NCBI GenBank assembly: GCA_037954235.1
Contig: JBBMOA010000004.1
Location: forward strand, 2,152,501-2,216,500
DNA: 64,000 nt
Source of the DNA: Aulostomus chinensis
Lineage: Eukaryota; Chordata; Actinopteri; Syngnathiformes; Aulostomidae
Direction: 5' to 3'
Shown here: piece by piece, positions 47,848 through 58,330 of the stretch
How positions within the stretch are numbered: position 1 is the first letter of the stretch
Layout: every line of letters begins with the position of its first letter
Program-made: the position numbers and the translations under genes
Notes under the pieces: model-generated
Databases searched by the model: none
What the model was told of the DNA's origin: nothing
What the model saw: only the letters and a program-made list of their open reading frames with translations

Positions 47848-49411
47848 CTCTATCCGAAATAGGGTACACACAATTGGCTGTTAATGATGTGAAATGTGCA
47901 CATACGTTTGTCTTGCAAGGGCACACTGACACAAGCACACACAAACTGCAGGCTTGCTGAATGTGCATGTACAGATTTACTATCAATCAAATGACATGCA
48001 CACACAGTCCTGATGTGCACACACGCGTGTCTATTTTGGTCATTTTGAGGGTATTTACATAGATTTAAACTAAGTACTGGTAGACCTACCCACAACCTCA
48101 ACTACTGACCTCAAATATCAGGGTTTTCCCAGTTGTACCCCAAACGCATGCCTGTCAGCCTGCACAAATTGAGTTATTCACGACGCACTTGTTATATGAA
48201 TACTTCTACTTGTGGTGGAGTGAAATACAAATAAAGTGAATATTTTTAGACTGTCTCTTGGAGCTTAGATGGGTGCTCAGGCTCAGACTTCAAACCAGCT
48301 ACCAACAAGCACTGCGGGCACAATTTCTTTTATACTTCACTGCACATAGCAGCATATATGAATGTTTCCCATTCCGCTCAAAAAGCCTATTAACCCTGTT
48401 GCAAGTAGAAGTTGTCGTTTGATTTTCTGCCGCTTTAAATCATGTAGGGCAGTGATGGTGTTTTGCTGGCCACTATTTCATATCTTTTGCTCCAGTCTGC
48501 TTTTCAAACTCATCGCTGACTGACCAATGTTGGAGGAACGGGTAAAATTTATGAGTTACATGGAAAACAGTAACGGAAGTTTGTGGAAGAAACGGGCTGT
48601 AAATGAGGCACTTTCACCTAAGTTTTGTGTTTACATAAACTTTATTGACTTAATTGTTCTTGACCCTGTTTCCTCTCAAAGAGCGTTCACACCAGCTCAG
48701 CTTCCCACGGTTAGGGTTGGGGGGTTAGGGTTAGTGCTAAAGTTAATCCATGACAGAAGATACATGCAGCCATGGCTGAGGTTAGGTTCAGGTTAAGGTT
48801 CTGCAAAGAGACTTCACAACTGGACCGTAATTTACTTATATATTTCTCGCAAGTTCTCACATTTGAAAAGAAGTCCAGCAGGAACCATTATCACAACAAC
48901 TTATTAGTAGGAATTTTTAAAAATTAAATTGAATCAAATTCCTTTTTGGTAACTGCAATTTTTTTGACCAAGAGATTAAAACCTCCAGTCAGAAAGCTTG
49001 CTTGAGACTTCTACCTGAAGTAAAAATTCAGTTTAAGTGAGCAAAAGGTTTGGGTTTGGTTTACCCTCACCTTAACTAAACTTTTTCTGCACAAGAAATC
49101 CTCATCAAACCTCACGCAAAACAAGAATCAGACTGACCTGTATAGTTGCTGGTGACCGCGGGGGTTTGCGTCTCTGTCTGATCATCTGTCTTAGTTTCCG
49201 TGGGTGTTTGGGCTTCTGTCTGCAGGTCTGGCTGCAGCTGGGTGGTCGTGGCGCTCCAATTCCCCGGCAGAGACATGGCAGTAGCATTCTGCAAGTCCTC
49301 AGGGCTCAATGTTGAGCCTCTTGCCAGCACCAGGACACACACCAAGGGGCTCAGCAGCATCCACAGTTGGATGCCCGTGGTTTGAGGAGTGGGTCCCACT
49401 TTTGGAAACAT
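32324..49411 (-). CDS. susd3-like: SUSD3-like single-pass membrane protein with one sushi domain
   Basis: Five exons join in phase to 379 residues. Exon 1 gives a signal peptide (hydrophobic core about 15-30) and a Thr/Gln-rich, N-glycosylation-bearing stalk. Exon 2 is one sushi/CCP domain with Cys at 95, 124, 138 and 154 and Trp at 147. Exon 3 is a membrane helix (about 165-191). Exons 4-5 form a basic, then Pro-rich, cytoplasmic tail. SUSD3 is indicated by VSVGSVLAFWC, by LVGSDKIDC, and by LRVAVLASVVSGIVILAMSL, each close to the human protein ([37 protein letters not shown]). Human SUSD3 is about 255 residues and has no comparable long stalk or Pro-rich tail, so this may be a fish-extended orthologue or a paralogue. 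SUSD3 is described as an estrogen-linked cell-surface adhesion protein in mammals; the fish role is unknown. Intron 1 is 14.6 kb. Confidence 0.85.
33222..33243. repeat. C homopolymer, about 22 bases
   Basis: Poly-C in the intron between SUSD3-like exons 4 and 5; a matching G run lies at 33588-33598. Confidence 0.95.
33300..33485 (-). CDS. susd3-like: SUSD3-like exon 4, juxtamembrane cytoplasmic region
   Basis: Encodes RREKRSARRSECWLEREEGE, then a stretch ending YLTGGLGGYENRGYQ. Its two Tyr motifs (GGYENRGYQ) could be signalling or sorting sites, which is inference only. Splice sites CCTCAG / GTGAGT, phases fit. Confidence 0.85.
33605..33758 (-). CDS. susd3-like: SUSD3-like exon 3, transmembrane helix
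   Basis: Encodes AIPRPEDRGLRVAVLASVVS, then GIVILAMSLSFLICCLQE and a basic stop-transfer stretch (RSSRDRAKKEGRI). Acceptor GGCAG, donor GTAGGA. Confidence 0.92.
34340..34531 (-). CDS. susd3-like: SUSD3-like exon 2, sushi (CCP) domain
   Basis: A single exon (192 bases, phase 1 to phase 1, typical of sushi modules) encodes GLSCISVLPPRRGSF and on through GYQLVGSDKIDCNV to WSNYLPVCE. Four cysteines and the Trp between Cys3 and Cys4 are all present. Acceptor GCTCAG, donor GTACTT. Confidence 0.93.
36090..36600 (+). repeat. Probable family E repeat copy, in SUSD3-like intron 1
   Basis: TCAGTCACAGCCCTGTCCTG, then GGAGTTTGTATTTTAGTCTG and CCTCCTTTGGCTTCCTGCAT resemble family E. The overlapping hydrophobic ORFs are not genes. 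Confidence 0.4.
37016..37101. repeat. Compound (TG)n(GA)n microsatellite
   Basis: About 10 TG units run directly into about 30 GA units. Confidence 0.98.
37239..37286. repeat. Compound (CT)n(CA)n microsatellite
   Basis: About 8 CT units run into about 16 CA units: the reverse complement of the tract at 37016-37101, 137 bases away. Confidence 0.98.
39390..39720. repeat. Degenerate tandem repeat, short unit
   Basis: Recurring words such as TTCCCACACATTTCCCATGT, ATAAACCCATAATTTCATAG, CCCATAGGTTTCACATACGT and TTTCCTATAAAGTTCCACAC suggest an old array with a unit near 20-25 bases. It ends where the SINE at 39742 begins. Confidence 0.5.
39742..40010 (-). mobile_element. SINE family A, head-truncated copy
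   Basis: Reads the tail and body (GTTAAGGGTCGCGGGGGGGC onward to the GTGGGAGGAAGCTGGAGTA region), but lacks the tRNA-like head. It lies in the large intron of the SUSD3-like gene. Confidence 0.75.
43385..43450 (+). mobile_element. tRNA-like SINE head fragment
   Basis: A-box-like TGGCTCAGGAGGTAGGG and B-box-like TTGGTTCAAGTC about 30 bases apart, without a recognisable body. A similar but poorer B-box region lies at 42327-42345. Confidence 0.35.
46878..46933. repeat. (TG)n microsatellite
   Basis: About 27 TG units with one TTTG break. Confidence 0.97.
47781..47849. repeat. (CT)n microsatellite
   Basis: About 33 CT units, about 1.3 kb inside SUSD3-like intron 1 from exon 1. Confidence 0.98.
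49138..49411 (-). CDS. susd3-like: SUSD3-like exon 1, signal peptide and Thr-rich stalk
   Basis: ATG MFPKVGPTPQ leads to a hydrophobic run (LWMLLSPLVCVLVLARG), a likely signal peptide. Then follow three sequons (NAT, NWS, NYT) and repeated TxTQTE-type residues that look like an O-glycosylated stalk. Donor GTCAGT after ACA G. Confidence 0.82.
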
Positions 49412-49816
49412 GGGATCAGGTTGTAAAGATGATGATGAAGAATAGTTAGAAGTAGAAGTGAGGGGAGGAGGAGAAGGAGGAATTCACATGGCGAGGTGCG
49501 TTGGCTCTTCTGTATGAAAAAGATTGTTTCTTATTCCTCCTGCTTACTCTTTTCCTGACTTCCCCCTCCTCTCCTCTCTTTTCTTCTTGTCGGTCCTCTT
49601 CTTTTAATTCCCTCACTCCCTCAGCAGCAAGAGGAAAATCCCCTCAGAGTCGCTGCTCATGATGCTGCAGGAAGGTATGACAGAGAGAAGGAGAGGGAAT
49701 GAGTGTGGGGATGTTTCTGTCTGCAATCTGCCTGCTGTGTGCTCACATGCTGTCTTTACCTCTCTAGCCTTTCTCTGTCCCTCAGCTTGTCCCATTGTGC
49801 TCTCACTTGATTCGCT

Positions 49817-49820
<4 letters not shown>

Positions 49821-49877
<57 letters not shown>
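49821..49877. repeat. (CT)n microsatellite upstream of the SUSD3-like start
   Basis: About 27 CT units (GA on the gene's strand) 410 bases ahead of the ATG, so possibly in the promoter or 5' untranslated region. Confidence 0.97.
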
Positions 49878-49878
<1 letters not shown>

Positions 49879-49879
49879 T

Positions 49880-51374
49880 CTGATCTCCAGCTGGGCTGAC
49901 TGAGCTCTTGCATAACTGTAACTCATTTGCTGAGCTGTGCTGAGCTGTAACCCATGCAGCCTTAAATCCTGATATTCCCTCTCTGCCCCCCTCTCGCTCC
50001 CATTGTTGTGCTGTATTAAGTGTAAAGTAAGCTCAAGGTGTCACTGGGAGATTTAACAATTCCCAGAGATGTTTACTCCTGGAATACTGGCATGGATGTT
50101 TGAACTCTTGGTTCCTGAGGAAAAAGGAGCTTTAAAAGCTTGAAGCAACAAGAAAACTCAGCCTAAAACTAAGGTCATGTCAAGACACACCTCCTTCAAC
50201 CACAGGTGAAAATCAAGGAAAAACTTTTAAGACTGCAAACATCTCCAGCTGGATCAGTGGCTTGCTGCACAAGCTCTCTTATGTTGCCATATCCCCGCTG
50301 CTGCTGAGTTGCAGCTTCTGAAACCAGATTCATCAGGAAAAAAAAGCACAAAGTGACTGCAAACTTTTAACACTTAATGTGGTGGCACATAATGTGTTAA
50401 AATTACATGGCAGAACAATAGAAACAATGTAGGATACCATTTTGGGGGCAAATGAATTCCCTGGTTCGGGGGTGGCTTGATTTATGTTCAAGTTCTATTC
50501 AAGTAAAGTGATTAACAACTTGGTATGAAGAGAAAGTGGTCATTTTCTTGGTCTTTTGTTGAATTTTATTGAGTTAGAAAATTGAACTACATGCATGGAT
50601 AAACCACAAGATTTCAGTGCAAGCACAGAAATGGGTTTCTTTAAGTGGCTACACACAGCAAACCAGCATTGCTTGACGACACACTGTATCACCAAGTGAA
50701 GGCAACAACATAAGTACCATTTATCTATGCTCCTTATGGCTACAGCTGATTACAATCATATTCCCAATTTTCTTGTACAATATATGTTCTGCAACTCTGC
50801 CTAATATAAAACTCAAATTCAATCATAATCATAAAGGTTATAATTAGAAATAATCCACAATCTGTCACCAAAGCCCGTGAAACAGTAATTTTTTTTTGCA
50901 CAACATGAGGATGAGACACCTTCTCTGTTAAGGCAGCTGAGATGTTGTCAGCAGGAATGCAGTATCTTGAACAATTTTAAGTCAAGTGTGGAAACATGTC
51001 TGAAAGACAATCAAGTCTGTAGTAACTGAACAAAGGTACTCGGAATGTGGCCAGTGGGGTGCGGAGTGTCGAGCAGTTTTTGAACTGAACTTTGATAATT
51101 TTATTCACAGTTTTAATCACGTTGGGATCATTGATAGCATGCTTCCGAAAGAGAATTTATTCTTGGGATGAATTGATGATCATTCTGATTGTTTTTCTTT
51201 TTTTTAACAGATGATGTCCCCCTATAGTGAAATATTTGCTGTTTATTTAGCCTCTGTTTTAGCTTGTAAAGCTTCCACCCGGAAACTTAACATCGAAATT
51301 AGCTTTTGGCTATATTTGGTACAGCATTGATTGCATGCAGGTCAGACTAGAAACACTGCATTGCAGTTTTGTGT
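49880..51374. other. Upstream DNA of the SUSD3-like gene, nothing recognised
   Basis: AT-rich, no ORF over 60 codons. Promoter elements could not be identified. Confidence 0.5.
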
Positions 51375-51500
51375 TTCCGTGATGTTCACAGAGACTTTGA
51401 CCTTTATTCACCCAAATCTTATCAGTTCATTCTGGAGACCCAGTGGACATTTGTGAAAATTTGAAGGAACTCACAAGATGTACCTGAGATATGGCGTTAA
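51375..51500. repeat. Family D repeat copy
   Basis: GAGACTTTGACCTTTATTCA, then AGACCCAGTGGACATTTGTG and GAGATATGGCGT, diverged from the 4908 copy. A further trace lies at 53170-53240. Confidence 0.4.
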
Positions 51501-51504
51501 CCTA

Positions 51505-52170
51505 ATGCCTCCAGCCCACAGTTCTCACCAGCATCAGGATGTGAGAGGAAGGTGGACCCGAATGCAAAGAGAACAAAGCAGGTGATGTGAAATTGTAGTA
51601 CTTTGATAATCAAAATAACTAACCTTGCAACCAACAAAACTTGAAACAAACAAACAGACAGGTGAATAACATGGAGGATAACCACTGATCAGAAGATGTG
51701 ACCCAACTAATCACACAACAAGGCACAGGTAGGAGAAGAGGAGGGCAGGGAAGGACCTGATTGGGTGAGAGACACATAGAACAAGGCTGTGACTGATGTA
51801 GACTGATAGACTGATGAGACACAGGTGATCCGCTGCAACCAGGCAGGAAGTGGACAGACGGGAAGCACAAACCGAGACATAAGAGGGAAGGGATATCAGT
51901 GCAAAACAGAAAACGAACCATAAACAAGAAACACAAAGACATTGAGAAATCTCAAGAACAAAGAACAAAACTGGAGTCCATGAAGAATCCAGACAATAAT
52001 CAAATGTCCATGCCCACCCATCAACAAGACCCTGACAACCAGTACAGAAGCATGATGAATAGATATTAACATGCATATTCCATACAAGCGTACACATTCT
52101 ACGGGCTGAGGTTGTGTACATCTTCATCTTACAAAACTGAGAATGTGCAGTTTTATAAATAGTATCATGA
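51505..52170 (-). repeat. Dispersed repeat family E, long copy
   Basis: The reverse strand is T- and C-rich, with words such as CATTCGGGTCCACCTTCCTC, CACCTGTGTCTCATCAGTCT and CCTTCCCTGCCCTCCTCTTC. Similar strings in the same order occur at 54030-54840 (plus) and loosely at 36090-36600 (plus). The hydrophobic ORFs here (up to 156 codons) are by-products of this composition. Confidence 0.5.
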
Positions 52171-52420
52171 AGAAGCACCATGACTGATAAAAGAGGCCAA
52201 AACCCAGAAGGTTACATGGTAATCTCATGTCACAGATGAAAGTGTGATTTTACAGTATGCCACCATTTTTATACAATTTTCATGGTGCGGACCCTTGTGA
52301 CATTCCAACGACATTCCAGACAACATTCTGTGTAGCCTGACCATTTTTAAATCTCTGGTGTTTTTCTTCCTTGTGATGAAAAATGTAACTGTAGTAGCTG
52401 TCCTCTGTCCCCCGTCCCTG

Positions 52421-52478
52421 TGTGTGCGTGTGCGTGCGTGCATGTGTGTGTGTGTGTGTGTATGTGTGTGAGAGAGAG
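52421..52478. repeat. (TG)n-rich microsatellite with GA end
   Basis: TGTGTGCGTGTGCGTGCGTG, then TG units, then a short GAGAGAGA. Confidence 0.9.
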
Positions 52479-53499
52479 ATGTCACAGGTAGATGCTCAGG
52501 TGTAATATAAACGTGATAGCTCTCGGTTGATAGCTTTCCAGTCAGAAAGTCAAAGTGAAGATATGAATAATGGATGCACCTGGGACCAAAAATAGGAGAG
52601 GGGCTTAAAGAGTGAAAAGAAAAGACAGAGTTGGAGTGAGAGAAGAGCAGAAAGAGAGAGAAAACACATGAGAGGATGGACAACAAGACGTCAGAAAATA
52701 AAGATAAATGGTGTGCAGATCCAGAGCTTTTAGCCTGAGAAAACTGCTGTCTATCAAATATTTGGCTATAAATGCAGACACAGTTGGCTCTGCATTATTT
52801 ACAGCCATGGCTTTGCCAAAGTGGACACAGGAAAGGCTTCAAAGGGCGGATCAAAGATTTTATTTTAGGCCATCAATTTATAGCAGATGTGCTTGGCAAG
52901 GTTTTTATGGTAAAAATACACCATCCGGTTAATGTATATTACAAAGCGGAGCTGCAACAGCAAAAGTGGTTTTAGGGTTTTATTAAATGCTGCAAAATTA
53001 ATGCACATCACATGACTTGAAATGTAGGAGAATATATAAAACTTCACCAAAACAGTGTTCCTTTCAGAGAGAGTCAAGCACCAAATGAAAGGGCAAATGT
53101 ATTTTCGTGGGAGATGTCATTTCTCCTTACTAGAAATACTGCATTGCTGTTGTTTGCACACACCAAAGTGTTTCTCACAGTAACTTTGACCAGTAACATA
53201 TTTTCACTTCATCGTTGAGTCCCTGTGGAGGTTGAGGCTGAAAGTATCTGATGTCATTAATAACTATTAGATTGACTGACTGAGTCAGTTTGCACCAGGT
53301 AGTGTGAATGTGGTCCATGCCTTCTTTTTCTATCTGCTCATGTCTCTCATTCGCTTCCTGGGCCAGTTGCATTCTCTCAAGATAGTCTTGTGTGGTCTGA
53401 ATAGCTGTCAGGCTTTCTGTCTCTGATAGCAAATGTCCGTGGTCATGGAGGAAGGCCACATTTAAAAGTTTGACATTTTTCTGTACTTTAAAAGTCAAA

Positions 53500-54025
53500 C
53501 CCTTTGACTAGATTTGGCTGCATTTATTCCAGCCTGCCTGATTACAAATTCTGGTCTACTTTCTGTTTGCTCCCAGATCTCTGACTGATGCTGCTGCTGG
53601 AAGAGGCTACAGACCTGAAGAGGCTCAAGCTGCCACCCTTAGCATCAACTGCTCACGTCCCCGTCTGTCCATCAGTCTCTCCTCCTTTCTCTCTCTCTCT
53701 TTATCTCTGTCTCTCTCTTTCCTTCTGTATATCTATCTTCCTCCATTATCTGTCTTTGTCTCCGCCCTGCTCTTCTGCTCTCTTTACCCCAACTGGTCAA
53801 AGCAGAAGGCCGTCCCCATTGAGCCTGGATCTGCTCGACATTCCTGCCTGTTAAAAGGAAGGTTTTCGTCACCGCTGTTGCAGGATGTGCTTGCTCATGG
53901 AGAATTGTTGGGTGTAAATTCATTGAAGGAGCGTGGTATCAGACCTGCTCTACTTGTAAAGTGTCATGAGATAACTTTTGTTGTGATTTAGCACTAAACA
54001 AATAACATTGACTTGACTTGTTCGC
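53500..54025. repeat. CT-rich stretch and LINE-tail-like repeat
   Basis: 53680-53730 is TC-rich. From 53940 the text GTAAAGTGTCATGAGATAAC, then AGCACTAAACAAATAACATT and GACTTGACTTG resembles the 3' end of a common fish retroelement with a short tandem tail. The 88-codon ORF at 53588 is a composition artefact. Confidence 0.4.
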
Positions 54026-54029
54026 ATTT

Positions 54030-54840
54030 CTTTGGCTATGTCATGATCCGCCTACTTGGAGTTATTCTTTTCTGCGTTTGTTAGTTTTAAGTACTTTTCC
54101 CCTAGTTCCTGTTTTAGTTTGAAGTGCACTTCCCTTATGAGAACGCCTTTGTTGCTTCCTCTCGTCTGTTTCCTGCCTTTTTTAAGTGAATCACCTGCAT
54201 TTCACAGCCCTGTTTCCTGTGTCTTCACCTGTCCCCATGTGCTTCCACCTGTTTCATGTTGCTTCATCAGCAGAATTTGTATTTAAGTTCTGTTGCTCCT
54301 GTCAGTCTTTGTTAGATCCTCACGACACCTCACCTGTGTTCACGATGCCTAATTAGTGCTTGTACTTTGTTTAGTCTTTGAATATTTAAAGTTTATATGT
54401 ATTCTGCCGGCTGCACGGTGGTGCAGTGGTTAGCACTGTGGCCTCATAGCAAGAAGGTTCCGGGTTCGAGTCCCGGATCTTTCTGTGTGGAGTCTCCATG
54501 TTGTCTGCGTGGGTTCTCTCTGGGTACTCCGGCTTCCTCCCACCGTCCAAAGACATGCAATTTGGGGGACTAGGCTGATTGATTCTCTAAATTGACCATA
54601 GGTATGAATGAGAGTGTGAATGGTTGTTCGTCTCTCTATGTTGGCCCTGTGATGGACTGGCGACCTGTCCAGGGTGTACCCCGCCTCTCGCCCGTTGACG
54701 CTGGGATAGGCTCCAGCCCCCCCGCGACCCTTAATGTGTAGGAATAAGCGGAAGATGAAGATGGATGGATGTATTCTGCCCTCTTGTCAATACCTGTGTT
54801 TGGGTCCTGCTTCCATCATGTGACCTGACAGTCTGCCCTT
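54030..54840 (+). repeat. Dispersed repeat family E copy, split by a SINE
   Basis: CTAGTTCCTGTTTTAGTTTG, TTTCACAGCCCTGTTTCCTG and CACCTGTCCCCATG lead to the SINE at 54409, after which TGTGTTTGGGTCCTGCTTCC and GTGACCTGACAG finish the element. Confidence 0.55.
54409..54768 (+). mobile_element. tRNA-derived SINE, family A, full length, nested in another repeat
   Basis: A box TGGTGCAGTGG and perfect B box GGTTCGAGTCC; the tail is GATGGATGG-like. It is flanked by ATGTATTCTGCC at 54397-54408 and 54769-54780, an exact 12-base duplication. This is the best-preserved copy in the window. Confidence 0.92.
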
Positions 54841-55714
54841 TATCAGAACTGTTTGTGCCATTGACTGGCCACTTTAGGACTGCACTGCAAAGCTAGTTCT
54901 ACATACCCAGGTTAATGTCTTATATGCAATGACACAATTGTTAAATCAACACAAATTCTCCCAATTTAGCTATGAGTTAGAATGAAAATGAAAAAGAAAC
55001 ACTGCTCTGGCACTAACAGAGTTGTAAAAATAGAGAGATGCTCACTGTCTGTGGTTTTGTGGTCAATTTGCAAAAAACACAGTAGACTAGGCTTCTGTCT
55101 TTTCATTATATAGACTAGCTGCGAGTTTGTTGATGTAAATGAAGTGCTGTTGGCACCACATGATCATTCACAAACATTTATACTTCATTAAAGAAGAACA
55201 AACCATGGTAGCAATACAAATTCAACTCTGGGTTCTTAAGGCCTATAATACTTGTGGGCTTGTAGGGAAACTTCAGGCTTAATGTTTTATCATCACAGTA
55301 ACTTATGCTGTACACTTAATCCACTTTGGAGCTGGAGTGATGCACTAACCTGAGTCTGATGGTTTAACGGCCAGTGTGACAGGTCGGGGTCTTTACTCAG
55401 TGACTAGGCAAACCTACTTTACATTGTGCTTTTAGAGAAAATATGGTTGAAGACATAAAACTGATGAATCTACTGTGGAGACACAAATGTAGCACTGCTG
55501 TTTGAGAAGAATGTCAAACTTGTTAATACATAATTTTGATTTCATAATCTTTTTCCTTTTGTATAATTTATAAATGGTGTATTTGTACACTTGAAATTCA
55601 CTACTTTGACAGCTTACATGTATAATGTAAAGGCCATACAGCAAGAGAAGACATATCTACTGTGGCTCCCATAGTGATATGGCACAGCTCAGCATCAGAG
55701 GAACACACAAACCT

Positions 55715-56200
55715 TTTCAGAAATATTGTTATTCGTCCATCCTCTTAGGAGTCAGACAAGAAGAAAGATACTTCTCTCTCCTCTGTGCTGCATGAACAAG
55801 CAGAGACCCACTGAGACCTGCTGACAACTACCACTTCCAGTCCCTGTGCTAAGCTAACTAGCAATCAGCATGGCTCTGTAAGAGAGAAATGGTAATGGAC
55901 TCAATTTTATAAAGCGCTTTTCTACCTTAGCGGCACTCAAAGCGTTTTACAGTGTCATCTCATTCACCCACTGATGGCTACCATGCAAGGCACCAACCTA
56001 CTCATCAGGAGCAATTATGGGTCCAGTATCTTGCTCAAGGACACTTTGACATGGTCACCTGGGTCGAGGATCAAACCAGCGACCCTTCTGTTGCTAGACG
56101 GCCACTCTAACCCTGAGCCATGCCGCCCAGAAGGGTGCACTACTGCATCAATCGTCTGGTCTGGCTCTGGAGAGGATGACAAAGTTGGCGTGTTTTTTAA
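55715..56200. repeat. Family C repeat copy interrupted by a SINE
   Basis: The left part runs from GTTATTCGTCCATCCTCTTA through GAGACCCACTGAGACCTGCT and CTGTGCTAAGCTAACTAGCA to about 55888. The right part resumes at 56129 with AGAAGGGTGC and GTCTGGCTCTGGAGAGGATG. The family B SINE lies between. Confidence 0.6.
55889..56128 (-). mobile_element. tRNA-derived SINE, family B
   Basis: On the plus strand it begins ATGGTAATGGACTCAATTTT with the common fish tail TATAAAGCGCTTTTCTACC, and ends at a tRNA-like head (reverse B box near GAGGATCAAACC, then GAGCCATGCCGCCC). It interrupts the repeat described at 55715-56200. Confidence 0.7.
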
Positions 56201-56919
56201 GGGATTTATACAGTTAATAAAAAGCTTACTTCCAGAAGTGTATTATTGCATTGATGTGAGGAAAAAAAGATTACGTTGTTTTAGATAGACACCTTCTCTG
56301 ATTAATTTATACAAACTTTTTTTTTGAAAAAAATTACCTTATAAATTAAAAAGAAGGAGAAAAATTACCTCAAGCTCAAAATTCCACGGGAGGTTCTAAG
56401 TCACACAAGAAGCTATCATTAGCGCTGAAGCTATGGATATTTCTTATGAGCTGAACCCTGATAACAAACCTCCAGCAGTACAGTATGTTATGAACAAGTT
56501 GCCAATGTCTCCAACCCAAACCAAAATAAACCCCGGATAATACTAGACTGGCCGGACATGATTGCTGTCATGAAGCTGAGAGCTTCATGCTGAATTATAC
56601 CACAAACTATTTTGTTAATTGAGAAAGGAAGCAGATTTTTTTAATCAACTGTTGTTGTTTTTTTCTGAAGTAATGAGATGATTATGTCATTAATTCAGAA
56701 AAACAGCAATTATTTTTCTCGAGTAAATGAAATACACTCCCTACTGCCATTGCTGATTGCAATGACTGTCTTTATTTCTTTTTTAATTTTCATATATCAC
56801 CCAGATGGAGTGACCCATTTCCACATCAACTTTCACACAGAGATGGCAACAAACAAGGCTTAATCCCCAAGTCATTATAATCATTATATGGTTCACATAC
56901 ACAGTAAACATCAAGAATC

Positions 56920-56922
<3 letters not shown>

Positions 56923-56972
<50 letters not shown>
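56923..56972. repeat. (AT)n microsatellite
   Basis: About 24 AT units. Confidence 0.97.
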
Positions 56973-56973
<1 letters not shown>

Positions 56974-58034
56974 TTGCAGCATTTTAAACATCAATAAATT
57001 ATCACTGCATTAATTATACAACACGAGCTATATATTTAAGTGGTGCACACAAACTAAATTACCACAATCATGAGCCACCACTTTAGATCTGGAGAGAAAT
57101 GAGCTTGGTTGCTTGAAATGGCACCAAACTGGAAGACAGAGAGTTATAAGGTTGAAAGATTACAAGTCAGAGATGGTGATTTAGGAGAAACACATGCTGA
57201 TCATGTTAAACCTCCAAGGCAACTGTGATTACTAGTAGGAGTGTGTGTGTGTGTGTGTGTACACTCCTAATAGTTGGAGTGATTAACACTTGTGAGAAGG
57301 ATTATGGGGATTAGGGAAGCAGCAAGCCGTATACAGTAAGGATGAGACAGATGAGGCTGACATTTGGACCCATCCATTCTTGTCCAACTGGGATGCGACA
57401 CATCGCCTGAATTTGAAATAAAATTGTCAGCATACAGCATGATTAAGGACAGGATGTTGGATTTAATAAATGACTAAAATACTATTTATTAAAACTGCAA
57501 TAACAATATAAACAGCATTTCACGTCTACTTGGGGCTGTGTAAACTCTTCACATACAAAGAGAGAATGGTCTTTGAGGTTTTGTTGCTAGAAGTGGGTTG
57601 AAACAATTATAGCATTTAAAAAAAAAAAAGCCTGCACTGCCGCGCCAATCTGACGTCTTTAGGGCAACACATGACGTGCTGCAGTTGTGCAACACCACAC
57701 ACTTACCTACCAGCAACACAGGCATTGTAAGACAGATAGGTTATTTGCAGTCACTTAAGTTTGTTTGGCGCTTTAGTGGCGTGACATATTAATCCCTTAA
57801 AAACTAACAACAGACGACATTGCTCAGGACATCAATTTTTAATGTTTTAAAAAGCTCTTACGAAGTGATTTGCTCTGGTTTGTTTCACTATGGAGAATAG
57901 TTGGGGGATGTGCGTTGTTGAAAAAATGGAAGGGCTGTGTGTTGGTTAGCAGCTATTCTCACCACCGTCAAAGCAGCTGAAAGCCTGCTTTATACTGCTG
58001 CATCAAATCACTGTTGTAACCTATGGCGCATAAC

Positions 58035-58330
58035 ACAGCAAAAAGTGGAGTGTTGATTGAACTCCCGCAGAGTTCATTTGAACACTTTTTCAGGGTTTAT
58101 ATAGCTCCACACTCTACAGAGTTAAATTAACGCTTTCAAAATAGTTAATTACTTGACACTGTGTCAGAGTTACTACTCTAACTGAGCGATTTATCCTTAA
58201 CACTGAGTTAGAGTTTGTTTTTAGCTAACTAAACTGGGTTAAATTAACACTAAAGGATTTATCCTTAACACTATGTCAGAGTTCTTTTTTAACACACTAA
58301 AATGGGTTACAACAACACTACTTTATGTGG
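58035..58330. repeat. Tandem repeat built on GAGTTAAATTAACACT-like words
   Basis: GATTTATCCTTAACACTGAG and GATTTATCCTTAACACTATG start two adjacent units of about 65 bases. Each holds AGAGTT, a CTAAACTGGGTTAAAT-like word and AACACT. Looser units precede them from about 58040. Confidence 0.7.

Larger units (their letters stand above)
34532..49137. other. SUSD3-like intron 1
   Basis: 14.6 kb, rich in microsatellites and repeats (see separate entries). No exon with recognisable protein content on either strand. Stretches 37520-39380, 40060-42280 and 43700-46850 show nothing I can name. Confidence 0.6.

Noticed and set aside
51619..52181. Hydrophobic minus-strand ORFs up to 156 codons, resembling a membrane protein
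   Set aside because: The DNA is a T/C-rich dispersed repeat with relatives at 54030 and 36090; frames are not kept between copies.
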